Assembly: GCA_035288865.1 (NCBI GenBank)
Contig: DATDZA010000005.1
Span: 1-57,717, forward strand
From: GCA-2688775 sp035288865
Lineage (GTDB): Archaea > Nanobdellota > Nanobdellia > Woesearchaeales > GW2011-AR4
Length of the DNA: 57,717 nt
Reading direction: 5' to 3'
Numbering within the stretch: position 1 is the first letter of the stretch; every line of letters starts with the position of its first letter. Below, in pieces: positions 17,021 to 25,829 of the stretch. Under the pieces are notes generated by a model. The model ran no database searches. It was not told the DNA's origin and saw only the letters and a list, made by a program, of their open reading frames with translations. The position numbers and the translations under genes were made by a program.

Positions 17021-17743
17021 TCAAGAATTCCACAACATATTGAAATAATTCAAGTGTGATTTGGCTAAATCTTTGTTTTGAATCTTAATAGCAATTGGCT
17101 CCTTAGACCATTGGATAAATATACAGTAATCCCCATATAGAATTGTTGTTGTAGGGTTTGTGTATTTATTATCAACAAATTTGTATTCGAGGAATTTTCT
17201 ATTTTCCAGCTTCCCTTTGAATTTTCTTGAAAAAATAGTTCTTTGGGATATTTTTCTTTCAATTCTTTCCTTGTGCCATAATTCAAAGTAAGGCCCGAAA
17301 AATTCCCTGAATTGCAATTCTGCTGCGATTAGTGAAATTGGCTTTTTTGTTTCAAGAATATCTTCAAAAATCATTCTCAGGCCTTTCCTTCCAGTAAAAA
17401 CATTTGCTTCCAATGGATTTGCATCTGATTTTGTTTGGTTTAGTGTTTTTATGTCTTCCAAAATTTTGTTTTTGGCTGTTTTGAATTCATCTTCTTTTTC
17501 TTTAATTAATGATAATAATGAATCAGGGCTTTTTGCCTCAAACCATTTAACTTTATTCTTGTTTATGAAAGAAACAACACCTTTTGAAATTAACCTATCT
17601 AAAGCTTCATAAACATTTGTTCTGTTTAGTTTTTTTTCTGCGCTAATTTTGTTGGGATAACTGCTTCCGTTTCTTAAGAGATGTAAATAAATTTTTATTT
17701 CTGAAGGGCTAAATCCTAGTTCAGACAAATTTTCTTCAATCAT
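17021..17743 (-). CDS. TrmB-family transcription regulator
   Basis: The N-terminal 75 residues form the TrmB winged helix: LSELGFSPSEIKIYLHLLRNG, then LNRTNVYEALDRLISKGVVSFI as the recognition helix and wing. A coiled-coil dimerisation segment follows (about 80-110), then an effector-like domain with NVFTGRKGLRMIFEDIL and an FREFFGPYFELWHKERI segment. TrmB proteins often respond to sugars. The short effector domain here (240 residues in total) matches the smaller members of the family. No transporter or sugar genes adjoin it. Confidence 0.85.
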   Translation of the reverse strand: MIEENLSELGFSPSEIKIYLHLLRNGSSYPNKISAEKKLNRTNVYEALDRLISKGVVSFINKNKVKWFEAKSPDSLLSLIKEKEDEFKTAKNKILEDIKTLNQTKSDANPLEANVFTGRKGLRMIFEDILETKKPISLIAAELQFREFFGPYFELWHKERIERKISQRTIFSRKFKGKLENRKFLEYKFVDNKYTNPTTTILYGDYCIFIQWSKEPIAIKIQNKDLAKSHLNYFNMLWNS

Positions 17744-17784
17744 TTTAATTTATATTATTCTTTTCTTTATAAGTGTTGTGGTGT

Positions 17785-18168
17785 ATGACAACAACTATAA
17801 TTGTTATAGACTATGATAGTGCCAGTAGTATGACTATAGACGAAAAAATAGATGACGAATGGAAAAATAAGCAGCCAAGCATTTGGGATTCTTTGGTTGC
17901 GGCTTACAGTTCCAGCAGGGCAATAAAGGCAGGCTTGGCAGCCTTGAATTACTCTTATTCAGCAGCTACAGTTCAATACTTGGGATTTTATGCTGCTGCA
18001 AGAGCTGTTGGCTCCTCAATAAAGATTGCATCAAAAATTATAACATTTCAATACAACAATCTAAAACAAATTTATAATGATGTAAAAGACACTTTCAGCA
18101 TCAGAAAAGTAAAGAGGCCGCTACTTATCGGAGGAAGTTTAGGCACAGCTGCGTCGCTCGGCATATAA
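17785..18168 (+). CDS. Hypothetical protein with small-residue-rich hydrophobic segment
   Basis: From ATG 17785 the product is 127 residues; a GTG twelve bases upstream is less likely because a TATA-like TTTATAAG overlaps it. The centre (about 39-78) is rich in Ala, Ser and Tyr and moderately hydrophobic, and a second weakly hydrophobic Gly/Ala tail follows KRPLLIGGSLGTAASLGI. It may be membrane-associated. A 22-codon frame follows 16 bases later. No family recognised. Confidence 0.5.
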   Translation: MTTTIIVIDYDSASSMTIDEKIDDEWKNKQPSIWDSLVAAYSSSRAIKAGLAALNYSYSAATVQYLGFYAAARAVGSSIKIASKIITFQYNNLKQIYNDVKDTFSIRKVKRPLLIGGSLGTAASLGI

Positions 18169-18364
18169 CTATTTCTAACAACAAAATGGCAAATAAAACA
18201 ACTGAACATGAAAATAAATTTTGGCTGATGCATTATTGGTGGATCTACCTATAAAATATTTAGAATTTCTGCTCTCTCGCTTCGGATAGTTCTTTTCATG
18301 CTATTTTTCAAGCACTACTCCAAAGGTTCCTCATCAGTACGAGGCAGCTGCATTTAAGCAAAAA

Positions 18365-18472
18365 CGCGCCGGGGAAGATTCGAACTCCCGGCCTAAAGGT
18401 AATTCCATTCGTTAGCGTAAAAACGCTTATCGTTAGGAACCTTTCGCTCTATCCAGGCTGAGCTACCGGCGC
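18365..18472 (-). tRNA. tRNA-Arg(CCT) with a 33-nt intron
   Basis: Acceptor GCGCCGG pairs with CCGGCGC. The D arm is GCTC/GAGC, the anticodon stem AAAGG/CCTTT and the T arm has TTCGAAT. Removing 33 nt after position 37 leaves loop TTCCTAA with anticodon CCT, reading AGG (Arg). The intron sits at the canonical 37/38 site and holds an internal AGCG/CGCT hairpin. The discriminator base is G and CCA is not encoded. The mature tRNA is 75 nt. Confidence 0.9.
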
Positions 18473-18529
18473 ATTAATTATATAGAAATCAGGGGCTTTT
18501 AAAAAGGTTTATTTTTGTATAGTAGAAAT

Positions 18530-18847
18530 CTAAGGCAACGATATTAAAGGTTCGCCCAGTTCTCTAGATAAGTTAGAAATATTCATAAAAAGTGCATTGT
18601 CCCTTGCGATTTTTTCCACGGCGTCATCAATTGTCCCATCAACCGGCAGGCCATTGGAGCCAGACATAATTCCCCTCCTCTTTTTATCGAATAAACTAAA
18701 ATGTATCCGGTCGGAATCCACCCTATAAAGTATAGAGCCCCATTCCGGAAAATCCTTACTATTAGTATACTTCATCATTTCAAAAAAATAATTAACATAT
18801 GTTCTTGCATTTCCCACAGCATCATAAAATTTTCCTGGATTTTTCAT
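18530..18847 (-). CDS. Hypothetical protein (105 aa)
   Basis: A small soluble protein with no recognised motif. The N-terminal half is helical and aromatic-rich (YVNYFFEMMKYTN). The middle looks like two or three strands (GSILYRVDSDRIHFSLFDKKRRG). The C-terminal 40 residues are helical and acidic. It ends 58 bp from the tRNA-Arg gene, which has the same orientation. Function unknown. Confidence 0.6.
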   Translation of the reverse strand: MKNPGKFYDAVGNARTYVNYFFEMMKYTNSKDFPEWGSILYRVDSDRIHFSLFDKKRRGIMSGSNGLPVDGTIDDAVEKIARDNALFMNISNLSRELGEPLISLP

Positions 18848-18887
18848 TTTAAAGTTGGTACCGACGATTCTATTTAAATGTTTATAA

Positions 18888-19130
18888 TCACATCTTCTCC
18901 AGCGCCTTTTTCATAACCGGAATTACTTTCTCAGCTTCATCCTTAAACATCCTGCCAAGTTTCGCGAAGCTCCATTCCCCGTCCTGGTTCATATTTTCCC
19001 TCGAAACCTGCAATTTCTTTTCGCCGTCATTGTACGAGAAAACTCCAACTGTTATCCTCGTTGTCTCAAACGGAATTACCTCTGAGAATATTTCCTTGTC
19101 CAGGCTCTTATCAAATTTACCGAATGCCAT
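18888..19130 (-). CDS. Small conserved-looking protein, possibly PC4-like ssDNA-binding
   Basis: At 80 residues this protein has a strand-rich first half (TTRITVGVFSYNDGEKKLQVSR at about 23-44, written with a break at YND/GEK) and a C-terminal helix (AEKVIPVMKKALEKM). The order of curved strands, a KLGRMF turn and a final helix resembles the PC4/p15 transcriptional coactivator fold that binds single-stranded DNA. That resemblance is by eye only. Alternatives include an uncharacterised DPANN-specific family. Confidence 0.55.
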   Translation of the reverse strand: MAFGKFDKSLDKEIFSEVIPFETTRITVGVFSYNDGEKKLQVSRENMNQDGEWSFAKLGRMFKDEAEKVIPVMKKALEKM

Positions 19131-19251
19131 TATTGATTCACCGATTACAAAGAAATGTAGTTTATGTTTTAAATGTTGTTAATTATTGATAAAATAATTT
19201 TTAATTTTAATAAATCGATAATTTTAAATAGCAATAAGCAAATTAACAGCT

Positions 19252-19488
19252 ATGCTAAATAGGAAATTAATAAAGCGAGAGATTTCTACCCTGCACTTTT
19301 TATTTTTAGTTACAAGCAAGCTGCTAATAGGTATAGGTATAGGACTTGTAATAGCAACGCATTATTACTTTATACAACCTTACTGGTACTTGTGGGTTAT
19401 AGTTGGGGTGGTCCTGCTGATTCCTACGCTGAATTACTTAATGAAAGAAGAATCTCAAGAAGAGTTAAAACTTAAGAATAAGTTATAA
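19252..19488 (+). CDS. Small two-helix membrane protein (78 aa)
   Basis: Two hydrophobic helices (about 15-38 and 45-63) are separated by a short aromatic loop, HYYFIQPYWY. The N-terminus is basic (NRKLIKRE) and the C-terminal tail charged, so both ends are likely cytoplasmic. It lies alone between two minus-strand genes, with an AT-rich upstream region. No family recognised. Confidence 0.6.
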   Translation: MLNRKLIKREISTLHFLFLVTSKLLIGIGIGLVIATHYYFIQPYWYLWVIVGVVLLIPTLNYLMKEESQEELKLKNKL

Positions 19489-19509
19489 AAACATTCTGTT
19501 ATATTCTGA

Positions 19510-20943
19510 TTATTTCGCATACCTCTTCAGAATTTCCATTATTTTCTTTCCATCTACTTTTCCCCTATGCTTTGACATCACCAGACCCATGTAAGCCCCA
19601 ATATTCAGGTTTGGTTTTTCGCTTATAATTTTTTTAATTTCGTTTTCTAGTTCCTCGTCTGAAACGGATTCAAAATGCGTTAAATCAATTTTTTCGTTTT
19701 TTATTTTTTTAATCAATAAATCGAGAATTGCTTCTTTGGATATTTTCCCTTCATTAAGATAGGATAAAATTTCTTCAAAGTCTTTTTGAGTTAATTTCGA
19801 TGAATCCATGTTGAATCTGGTTTTGATTTCTTTCGGGATATTAACCAAAGTGTTTGCAATAGTAAATGGGTCAATTTTACTGAATGTTTTTACTAATAAT
19901 TCAAAATTATCATAAGCGATAATCTCTTTTGCCATTTGATTCGGCAGACCATATTTCCTTTCAAATTCTTCCGTCTTATGGGATAATAATTTCGGCAATT
20001 TTTTTTTCAATTCCTCAAGATATTTTTTAGGGACATTTGCAGGAAGCACATCCGTTTCCGGATATAACCGGTGAGCCCCGGGCATTGGCCTCAAAAATGA
20101 ACTACTAAAATCCTGCTCCGCTTTTCTGACTTCCTTCTGCAGTTTTTTTCCTTTATCTATTGAATCAATCTGCCTTTTTACCTCGTGCTCTATAACTTTT
20201 GGAATGCTCCTTAAGTCCTGAAACCCTTTTATTTCTGTCCTTGCGCCGTCCGTGATTGAAATATTCACATCCTGCCTAATTGTCCCTAAGCCCCGCTTGA
20301 CTCCTTCAACACTTCTCAGCACCATCCCAATATAAGCGGCAACTTCTCTTGCATGCTCAGAATTTTTTATTTCCGTTCCTGTTGCGATTTCAATTAATGG
20401 AATTCCTAACCTGTCTAATTTATACCTTACAAAATCTGTTCCATCCTCTAATTTTTGGGCTGACTCTTCCTCTAAATAGATAGTCTGAATTGACACTTTT
20501 CCCTGCGGAGTTTCAACAAAGCCGTCCATTGCAATCAAAGCCGTTCTTTGAAATCCTGAAACATTTGAGCCATCTATAACCGTTTTTCTCATAATCTGGA
20601 TTTCATCAATTATTTTTGCGTTTAAAAGCAAAGCAACTTTTAATGCCGTTTCAAGAGAATTTTTGTTTAATTCATGCGGAGGCTCTTCATCATATTCAAC
20701 CAGGCAGGTATCTTGAGAATTGCTCTCGTAAATGAATAGCTTATCCTTTACCATCTCGTGCTGAGCGGCAATGTCAATTTCGCCTTTTTCACCTGCAACT
20801 GCCTTTAGCTTTCTTTCTATTTTTATGTCGGCTTCCTTATCAGAATTCAAAGTTGGGCAATTACAAAATAATTTTTTTCCGTCCAGCTGCTGGTGGATTT
20901 CCAATCCACATTTGAAGCCTATCTCTTGATAGTTTATTTCCAT
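19510..20943 (-). CDS. gatE: Glu-tRNA(Gln) amidotransferase subunit E, lacking the AspRS-like insertion
   Basis: GatE activates Glu-tRNA(Gln) for amidation by GatD, the archaeal route to Gln-tRNA. The N-terminus IGFKCGLEIHQQLD with LFCNCP is the GatE signature, and the TIRQDVNISI ... ARTEIKGFQ block matches the kinase-like cradle. Known GatE proteins then carry an AspRS-type GAD domain of roughly 130 residues. Here the sequence runs almost directly to RPMPGAHRLYPETD, giving 477 residues instead of about 620. The helical and YqeY-like tail is kept (NIGAYMGLVMSKHRGK). It follows gatD by 12 bp. Confidence 0.92.
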   Translation of the reverse strand: MEINYQEIGFKCGLEIHQQLDGKKLFCNCPTLNSDKEADIKIERKLKAVAGEKGEIDIAAQHEMVKDKLFIYESNSQDTCLVEYDEEPPHELNKNSLETALKVALLLNAKIIDEIQIMRKTVIDGSNVSGFQRTALIAMDGFVETPQGKVSIQTIYLEEESAQKLEDGTDFVRYKLDRLGIPLIEIATGTEIKNSEHAREVAAYIGMVLRSVEGVKRGLGTIRQDVNISITDGARTEIKGFQDLRSIPKVIEHEVKRQIDSIDKGKKLQKEVRKAEQDFSSSFLRPMPGAHRLYPETDVLPANVPKKYLEELKKKLPKLLSHKTEEFERKYGLPNQMAKEIIAYDNFELLVKTFSKIDPFTIANTLVNIPKEIKTRFNMDSSKLTQKDFEEILSYLNEGKISKEAILDLLIKKIKNEKIDLTHFESVSDEELENEIKKIISEKPNLNIGAYMGLVMSKHRGKVDGKKIMEILKRYAK

Positions 20944-20954
20944 TTTATTTTAAT

Positions 20955-22253
20955 TCAATACAAAAAGTTCTTTTCATCGCTTCTTTCATTTATCTCATGA
21001 GCGTAATTTGTAATCATCATTTTCTTCACTTCTTCCATTTTGTCCCCATGTCCAAGAACCCAGCCAAGCTTTACGTATGCGACTTCCGGCAGCATGTCTT
21101 CTACAAATATGCAGTTTAAGCCTATTGATAATTTTCTCAAATTAGTATAAACATAAGGATGAACTCTGCCGTAAATCGCCTGTGGAGCAATGACAACTAA
21201 AATTCCATTATCAATTAATTCTTTTAATTTTTTAATTAGTGTATGTTTTGGATTGAATGTTGGAACGTGGCCCAATCCTGTACCGGCAATTACAAGTCCC
21301 CTATATTTTTTCTTTATGTAAATGTCGAAAATATCTGCATCAATTCCGGGATAAACATAAATTAATGCCGTCTTGCTTTCAAATTTGTCGTGTATAGAAA
21401 CTTTGTTTTCATTTCTTTTTTCATAATTATTATTCAGAATTTCTATCTTACCATCTTCATTTATTTTTGCAAGTGGCAATTCATTGATTGGGCGAAATGC
21501 ATCTCGCCTGCTCGTATGCATCTTTCTTACTTTTGTTCCGCGATTTAAAATACAATACTTGTCATCGCTTGTGCCGTGCATGCATGTAACAACAGCCGCC
21601 CCGTCAAATTTTGCTGCAGCATTAACAGCACACAATAAATTGAAGAATGCATCGGAGCTTCCGCGGTCAATACTTCTTTGAGCTGCCGTGAACACAACCG
21701 GCTTGTTCAGATTTTTTAGAAAAAAGGACATTGCTGCAGTTGAAAAATGAAGAGTGTCTGTGCCCTGCGTTACAACAACGCCGCTGACTTCTTCATCATT
21801 TAACTCTTTTGCAATTCTTTTTGCCATCATCTGCCAGTCTTCAGGCGCCAAATCCTCGCTCATTAGGCCCATTACTTTTTCCGCCCTTAAATTTGCAACA
21901 TTTTCCAGTTCAGGAAGCATCTGGATGAAATCCTCTGCAGTATAATCAGCATAAGTACCTCCGGTTTTGTAATCTATTTTTGAGGAGATTGTGCCGCCAA
22001 AAGACAAAATAGAAACTGTCAGCAGGCTTTTTTTGTGTTCAGCTTTCCTGTATTTTATTGGATCCAATTTTTTATGCTTGCTTATTAATTCAATTTTTTC
22101 AATTTTAGAATCTTCAATACCTACATTGTAGCCGTTATCTAGTTTTATTACAGTATAACCCTTTTCCAGGATTTCCGGGCGAGGCATCAGAATTCCCTCA
22201 TAAACCCCGTCCTTTGCAATTACTTTTACCACATCTCCAAGTTCAGGTATCAT
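20955..22253 (-). CDS. gatD: Glu-tRNA(Gln) amidotransferase subunit D
   Basis: GatD is the asparaginase-like subunit that releases ammonia from an amide donor for use by GatE. The 432-residue protein has the GatD-specific N-terminal beta-barrel (about 1-75) before the asparaginase domain. Asparaginase motifs are LSFGGTISSK (first catalytic Thr, about residue 90), VVTQGTDTLHFS (second Thr and Asp, about 160) and the GTGLGHVP segment. It heads the gatDE pair. A TATA-like sequence lies just upstream of the ATG. Confidence 0.95.
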   Translation of the reverse strand: MIPELGDVVKVIAKDGVYEGILMPRPEILEKGYTVIKLDNGYNVGIEDSKIEKIELISKHKKLDPIKYRKAEHKKSLLTVSILSFGGTISSKIDYKTGGTYADYTAEDFIQMLPELENVANLRAEKVMGLMSEDLAPEDWQMMAKRIAKELNDEEVSGVVVTQGTDTLHFSTAAMSFFLKNLNKPVVFTAAQRSIDRGSSDAFFNLLCAVNAAAKFDGAAVVTCMHGTSDDKYCILNRGTKVRKMHTSRRDAFRPINELPLAKINEDGKIEILNNNYEKRNENKVSIHDKFESKTALIYVYPGIDADIFDIYIKKKYRGLVIAGTGLGHVPTFNPKHTLIKKLKELIDNGILVVIAPQAIYGRVHPYVYTNLRKLSIGLNCIFVEDMLPEVAYVKLGWVLGHGDKMEEVKKMMITNYAHEINERSDEKNFLY

Positions 22254-22308
22254 GGTATTAAATGTAGAATAAGTTTATTTAAAGGTTTTTGTTTGAAGTT
22301 AAAAATCT

Positions 22309-24921
22309 TTACCCCATATATCCCGGCTTTTCATCGAGCATTTGTTTTGAGCGGGCTGCTGTTAATTGCTCCTGCAGCTCCTCGTAATATTTCTCAACAT
22401 CTTTTGTGACAGAAGGGCGAACTTTGTCAAGCGCTTTATCGAAATGTTTTGGAAAAATTTCTTTTGAATCAATATCTTCCCTTAATGTAAGAATTGCTGC
22501 TTCCCTGCAAACCGCTTCGATGTCAGCCCCAACATAGCCCTCTGTTTTTTTTGCAAGCTGAGACAATAAATCTTCTTTTGTTTTCAGCTCATTTCTATCA
22601 AGAACATCTTCATATTCAATTGATGTGCTTTCTCCCTTGCCCGTTGTCTTTGTTGCAACCATTTTCTTTGCCTTGGCTTTCTCCGGATGCATTTCAACGC
22701 TTATCGGCATTCCTTTTGTGTGCACTTTAAAAATTTCAAATCTCGATTTTTCGTCGGGAATTGGAGTAAGTATCATTCTATCAAATCTTCCGGGCCTCAA
22801 TAAAGCCGTGTCAACTATATCTGGCCTGTTGGTGGCGGCAATCACAACAACGTCGTGCAAATCTTCAAGACCATCAATTTCTGTCAGCAATTGGTTTACA
22901 ACTCTTTCGCTTACGTGGCTGTCGGAAGACGCGCCTCTTTTTGGCGCAAGCGAATCAAATTCATCAAAAAATATTATGCATGGGCTGACCTGGCGGGCTT
23001 TCTTGAAAACTTCCCGCACTGCCTTTTCCGATTCGCCGACCCATTTTGACAGCATCTCCGGCCCTTTAACAGAAATAAAGTTTGCTTCACTTTCATTTGC
23101 TACAGCTTTTGCCAGCAAAGTTTTTCCCGAGCCCGGAGCGCCGTAAAGCAAAATTCCCCGTGGAGGCCTTACGCCAAGCCTCTTGAACGCTTCTGGATGC
23201 TTCAAAGGCCATTCAACCGCCTCAATTAATTCCTGTTTTATATTTTCCAATCCGCCAATATCCAGCCACTTGACGTTTGGAATTTCAACAAGGACTTCTC
23301 TCAATGCGCTTGGTCTAACGACCTTTAACGCTTCTTTGAAATCAACCTGTGTAAGCACCAGCCTCTCAAGGAGCTCTTTCGGCAGCGGCTCTTCTTCTTT
23401 TAGTTTGATGTCTGGAAGCACTTTTCTCAAAACAATCATTGCAGCTTCTTTTGCCAGTGAAGCCAAATCAGCACCGACAAAGCCATGGGTTATCTCTGCC
23501 AATTCTTTAAGGTGAACTATCTTGGAATCACTGCCAACTTTTTCCATGTATTTTTTCAATTTTGAAATATCGAGCTTCTTGAACAGATCATTTTTTTCAG
23601 GATTTTCAGTGATATAACGGCTAATAGTTTTTTCCATGCTTTTTGAATTGCCGTCCTTATACCTCATTAGATTAAGAATTGCCTCTTTGTATTCCGGCTC
23701 AAAATCACTTTCCTTGACGATGTTTTCCCTTGTGTACATCGGCATGTTTCTTGTGTGAATTTTAAGAATATTCAATCTGCCTTCCTTGCTTGGAACTCCA
23801 ACTTCAATTTCCCTGTCAAATCTCCCAGGCCTTCGCAAAGCATTATCAAGAATATTCGGCACGTTTGTCGCTGCAATCACAACAACTTTTCCTCTTGACT
23901 GCAAGCCGTCCATCAAAGCCAATAGCTGGGCAACAACTCTTCTTTCAACTTCCCCCCTTGTTTCTTCTCTTTTGGATGCGATTGCATCGATTTCATCTAT
24001 GAAAATTATTGAAGGCGCATTTTTTTCCGCTTCCTCGAATTTTTTTCTTAAATTTTCTTCTGACTGGCCGTAATATTTTGACATTATCTCCGGGCCGTTG
24101 ATTAGTATAAAATGCGAGTTGGTTTCGTTTGCAACTGCTTTTGCAAGCAAAGTTTTGCCAGTTCCTGGAGGGCCGTGCAGCAAAACTCCTTTTGGAGCCT
24201 CGATTCCCAATCTCTCGAAAATTTCAGGGTGCTTTAGCGGCAATTCCACCATCTCTCTGACTTTTTTTATTTCATCTTCCAGGCCGCCAACATCTTCATA
24301 GGATACTTCTGGAACTCTTTCTTCCTCGACTTCAACAGCCTCTGATCGGAATTCTATTTCAGTTTGGTCAAGAATTATAACAGCCGACTTTGGGTTTGTG
24401 TCCACAACAACGAATTTTATGTCGCCAAATCCAATGCCCATCATGCTTTCATCCAGAATGCTGAAAATATCTTCATCAAAGAAAGGATTGTTTGCCATTG
24501 TTGATTTTCTTCTTCTTGCGCCTCCCAAAGAAACAATATCTCCTTTTACAACTGCCCTCCCCAACAAGCCCTGTTTGAAGATTTCCGGGCTTGCGCGAAT
24601 GACAATTCCTTTTCTGGCCGGCGCAATGACAATTTTCTTTGCTTCTTTAACAATAGCTTTTCTTACTTTTGCAATCTCGCCAATTCCTGTTTTGGCATTT
24701 TTTCTTATGATTCCGTCCATTCTGATGATGTTTAATCCTATATCCCCGGGATAAGAACGGTCTGCGATTGCAACTGTTTTTCTTTCGCCTTCTATTTCAA
24801 CAATGTCGCCCGTTTTTATGTCTACTTCTGACAAGTAGCCGGAATCGATTCTAACTATTCCTTTATTTACATCATCCTGAATTGCTTCAGCGACTTTTAA
24901 TTTTAGCTCTTTGTCTGGCAT
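22309..24921 (-). CDS. CDC48/VAT-family AAA+ ATPase
   Basis: This hexameric unfoldase feeds proteins to the proteasome or remodels complexes. The N-terminal 200 residues are the VAT double-psi barrel and clam domain. D1 has Walker A GPPGTGKT (250-257) and Walker B IIFIDEID; D2 has GAPGSGKT and IIFFDEFD. At 870 residues it exceeds the usual 730-800 because of charged insertions in the C-terminal lid of D1 (around YKDGNSKSMEKT) and of D2 (around KAKKMVATKTTGKGES). Both sit where D1 and D2 lids face outward. The C-terminus GYMG is not a clear HbYX proteasome-docking motif. Confidence 0.95.
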   Translation of the reverse strand: MPDKELKLKVAEAIQDDVNKGIVRIDSGYLSEVDIKTGDIVEIEGERKTVAIADRSYPGDIGLNIIRMDGIIRKNAKTGIGEIAKVRKAIVKEAKKIVIAPARKGIVIRASPEIFKQGLLGRAVVKGDIVSLGGARRRKSTMANNPFFDEDIFSILDESMMGIGFGDIKFVVVDTNPKSAVIILDQTEIEFRSEAVEVEEERVPEVSYEDVGGLEDEIKKVREMVELPLKHPEIFERLGIEAPKGVLLHGPPGTGKTLLAKAVANETNSHFILINGPEIMSKYYGQSEENLRKKFEEAEKNAPSIIFIDEIDAIASKREETRGEVERRVVAQLLALMDGLQSRGKVVVIAATNVPNILDNALRRPGRFDREIEVGVPSKEGRLNILKIHTRNMPMYTRENIVKESDFEPEYKEAILNLMRYKDGNSKSMEKTISRYITENPEKNDLFKKLDISKLKKYMEKVGSDSKIVHLKELAEITHGFVGADLASLAKEAAMIVLRKVLPDIKLKEEEPLPKELLERLVLTQVDFKEALKVVRPSALREVLVEIPNVKWLDIGGLENIKQELIEAVEWPLKHPEAFKRLGVRPPRGILLYGAPGSGKTLLAKAVANESEANFISVKGPEMLSKWVGESEKAVREVFKKARQVSPCIIFFDEFDSLAPKRGASSDSHVSERVVNQLLTEIDGLEDLHDVVVIAATNRPDIVDTALLRPGRFDRMILTPIPDEKSRFEIFKVHTKGMPISVEMHPEKAKAKKMVATKTTGKGESTSIEYEDVLDRNELKTKEDLLSQLAKKTEGYVGADIEAVCREAAILTLREDIDSKEIFPKHFDKALDKVRPSVTKDVEKYYEELQEQLTAARSKQMLDEKPGYMG

Positions 24922-24981
24922 TTTATTTTAACTTAGAGGTAGCGATTGAGTTTTATAAATGTTTTGGAAATAAAATTCATA

Positions 24982-25335
24982 CTAAGAACTTTGCCTTTGC
25001 CGTAATATTCTTGAGCTTTCATTAGATGTGTATAAAGAAGAATAACCTTTTAAAACTTGAATCATTCCATAAGTGCAACCAACTAAAACAACTGCATCTG
25101 AAACTGGAAATTCATATTTAAAATCTGTATAAACAGATAGTCCGAGTGCAGTCGCCGCTGAAGCTAAAGCCAATCCACCTTTTATGCCTGCCCTGTTGAA
25201 TTGCTTATTGGCTTCTTGAACTCTTGCTTCAATATTTTCATTTGTTAACGGCTCTAGTGATTTTGTTATTGTCCTTTGAGCATCTAGAATTCCCGCAACA
25301 GCCCCTGCAGTACCAACTACCATTTTATTACCCAA
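24982..25335 (-). CDS. Hypothetical membrane protein (117 aa)
   Basis: Two hydrophobic stretches are visible (about 52-66 and 78-95) plus a weaker Gly/Ala/Val segment at the N-terminus. The region between (20-48) is charged and helical. It overlaps the end of the upstream gene by 8 bp, indicating co-transcription. An ATG four codons later is an alternative start. No family recognised. Confidence 0.55.
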   Translation of the reverse strand: MGNKMVVGTAGAVAGILDAQRTITKSLEPLTNENIEARVQEANKQFNRAGIKGGLALASAATALGLSVYTDFKYEFPVSDAVVLVGCTYGMIQVLKGYSSLYTSNESSRILRQRQSS

Positions 25336-25756
25336 TATAATTATTTTCCTGCGCTGCCATCTGCACTTTTGGCAGGGGAATTGGGGGCGGCAGGTTAATC
25401 TGCTGGCTTAATATCAAAGCCTGAACGTTGCATTTTACAAGCAGCGTGTTAAGAAGCATTGCCATTAACTCTTTGTCTATTTTCTTATCTTTCTTCCAGC
25501 CGCTGAGTATTTCCTTTGCTTTTTTAGGGTCATCAACATACAAAAGTTCACCCTCTAAAAGGACACTGCCGACATTCGGCTCGTATTTTGACGTGAAGTC
25601 AAAAGTAAATTTCAGAACATTCTGCTTTTCCTTTCCCATGGAAAAATTATCTTCCTGCACATCCTTAATGCTGACATTATTATTTATGTCAATGTTGCCT
25701 TTTGCCTGCGCGTTTTTCTGTGCGCTTAATTTAGTGAAACCAAAGCCTATTATCAT
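25328..25756 (-). CDS. SecB-like fold protein (tentative)
   Basis: The 142-residue protein shows a first strand MIIGFGFTKLSAQK, an INNNVSIKDV segment, a strand pair VLKFTFDFTSKY and GSVLLEGELLYV, a long helix with MAMLLNTLLVKCNVQALILSQQ (in part), and an INLPPPIPLPKV tail. Order and end motif resemble SecB-type chaperones, in which a helix is followed by a Pro-rich end. SecB keeps exported proteins unfolded in bacteria; archaeal SecB-like proteins are known. The match is by pattern only. It overlaps the following membrane-protein gene. Confidence 0.5.
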   Translation of the reverse strand: MIIGFGFTKLSAQKNAQAKGNIDINNNVSIKDVQEDNFSMGKEKQNVLKFTFDFTSKYEPNVGSVLLEGELLYVDDPKKAKEILSGWKKDKKIDKELMAMLLNTLLVKCNVQALILSQQINLPPPIPLPKVQMAAQENNYIG

Positions 25757-25829
25757 TTTGCTTTAGAATTTTTTGAGGGTATTTAAAGGTTTTCAATTGC
25801 CAGTTTCAAGGTGTGAATTCAATATATCA

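Noticed and set aside
18185..18253. 22-codon frame after the 127-aa hypothetical gene, ending in HYWWIYL
   Set aside because: It might be the start of a truncated membrane protein, but no continuation is found in any frame before the tRNA-Arg gene, and it is too short to support.
22625..23146. 173-codon frame opposite the CDC48 gene
   Set aside because: Reverse-strand shadow of the D2 ATPase domain.
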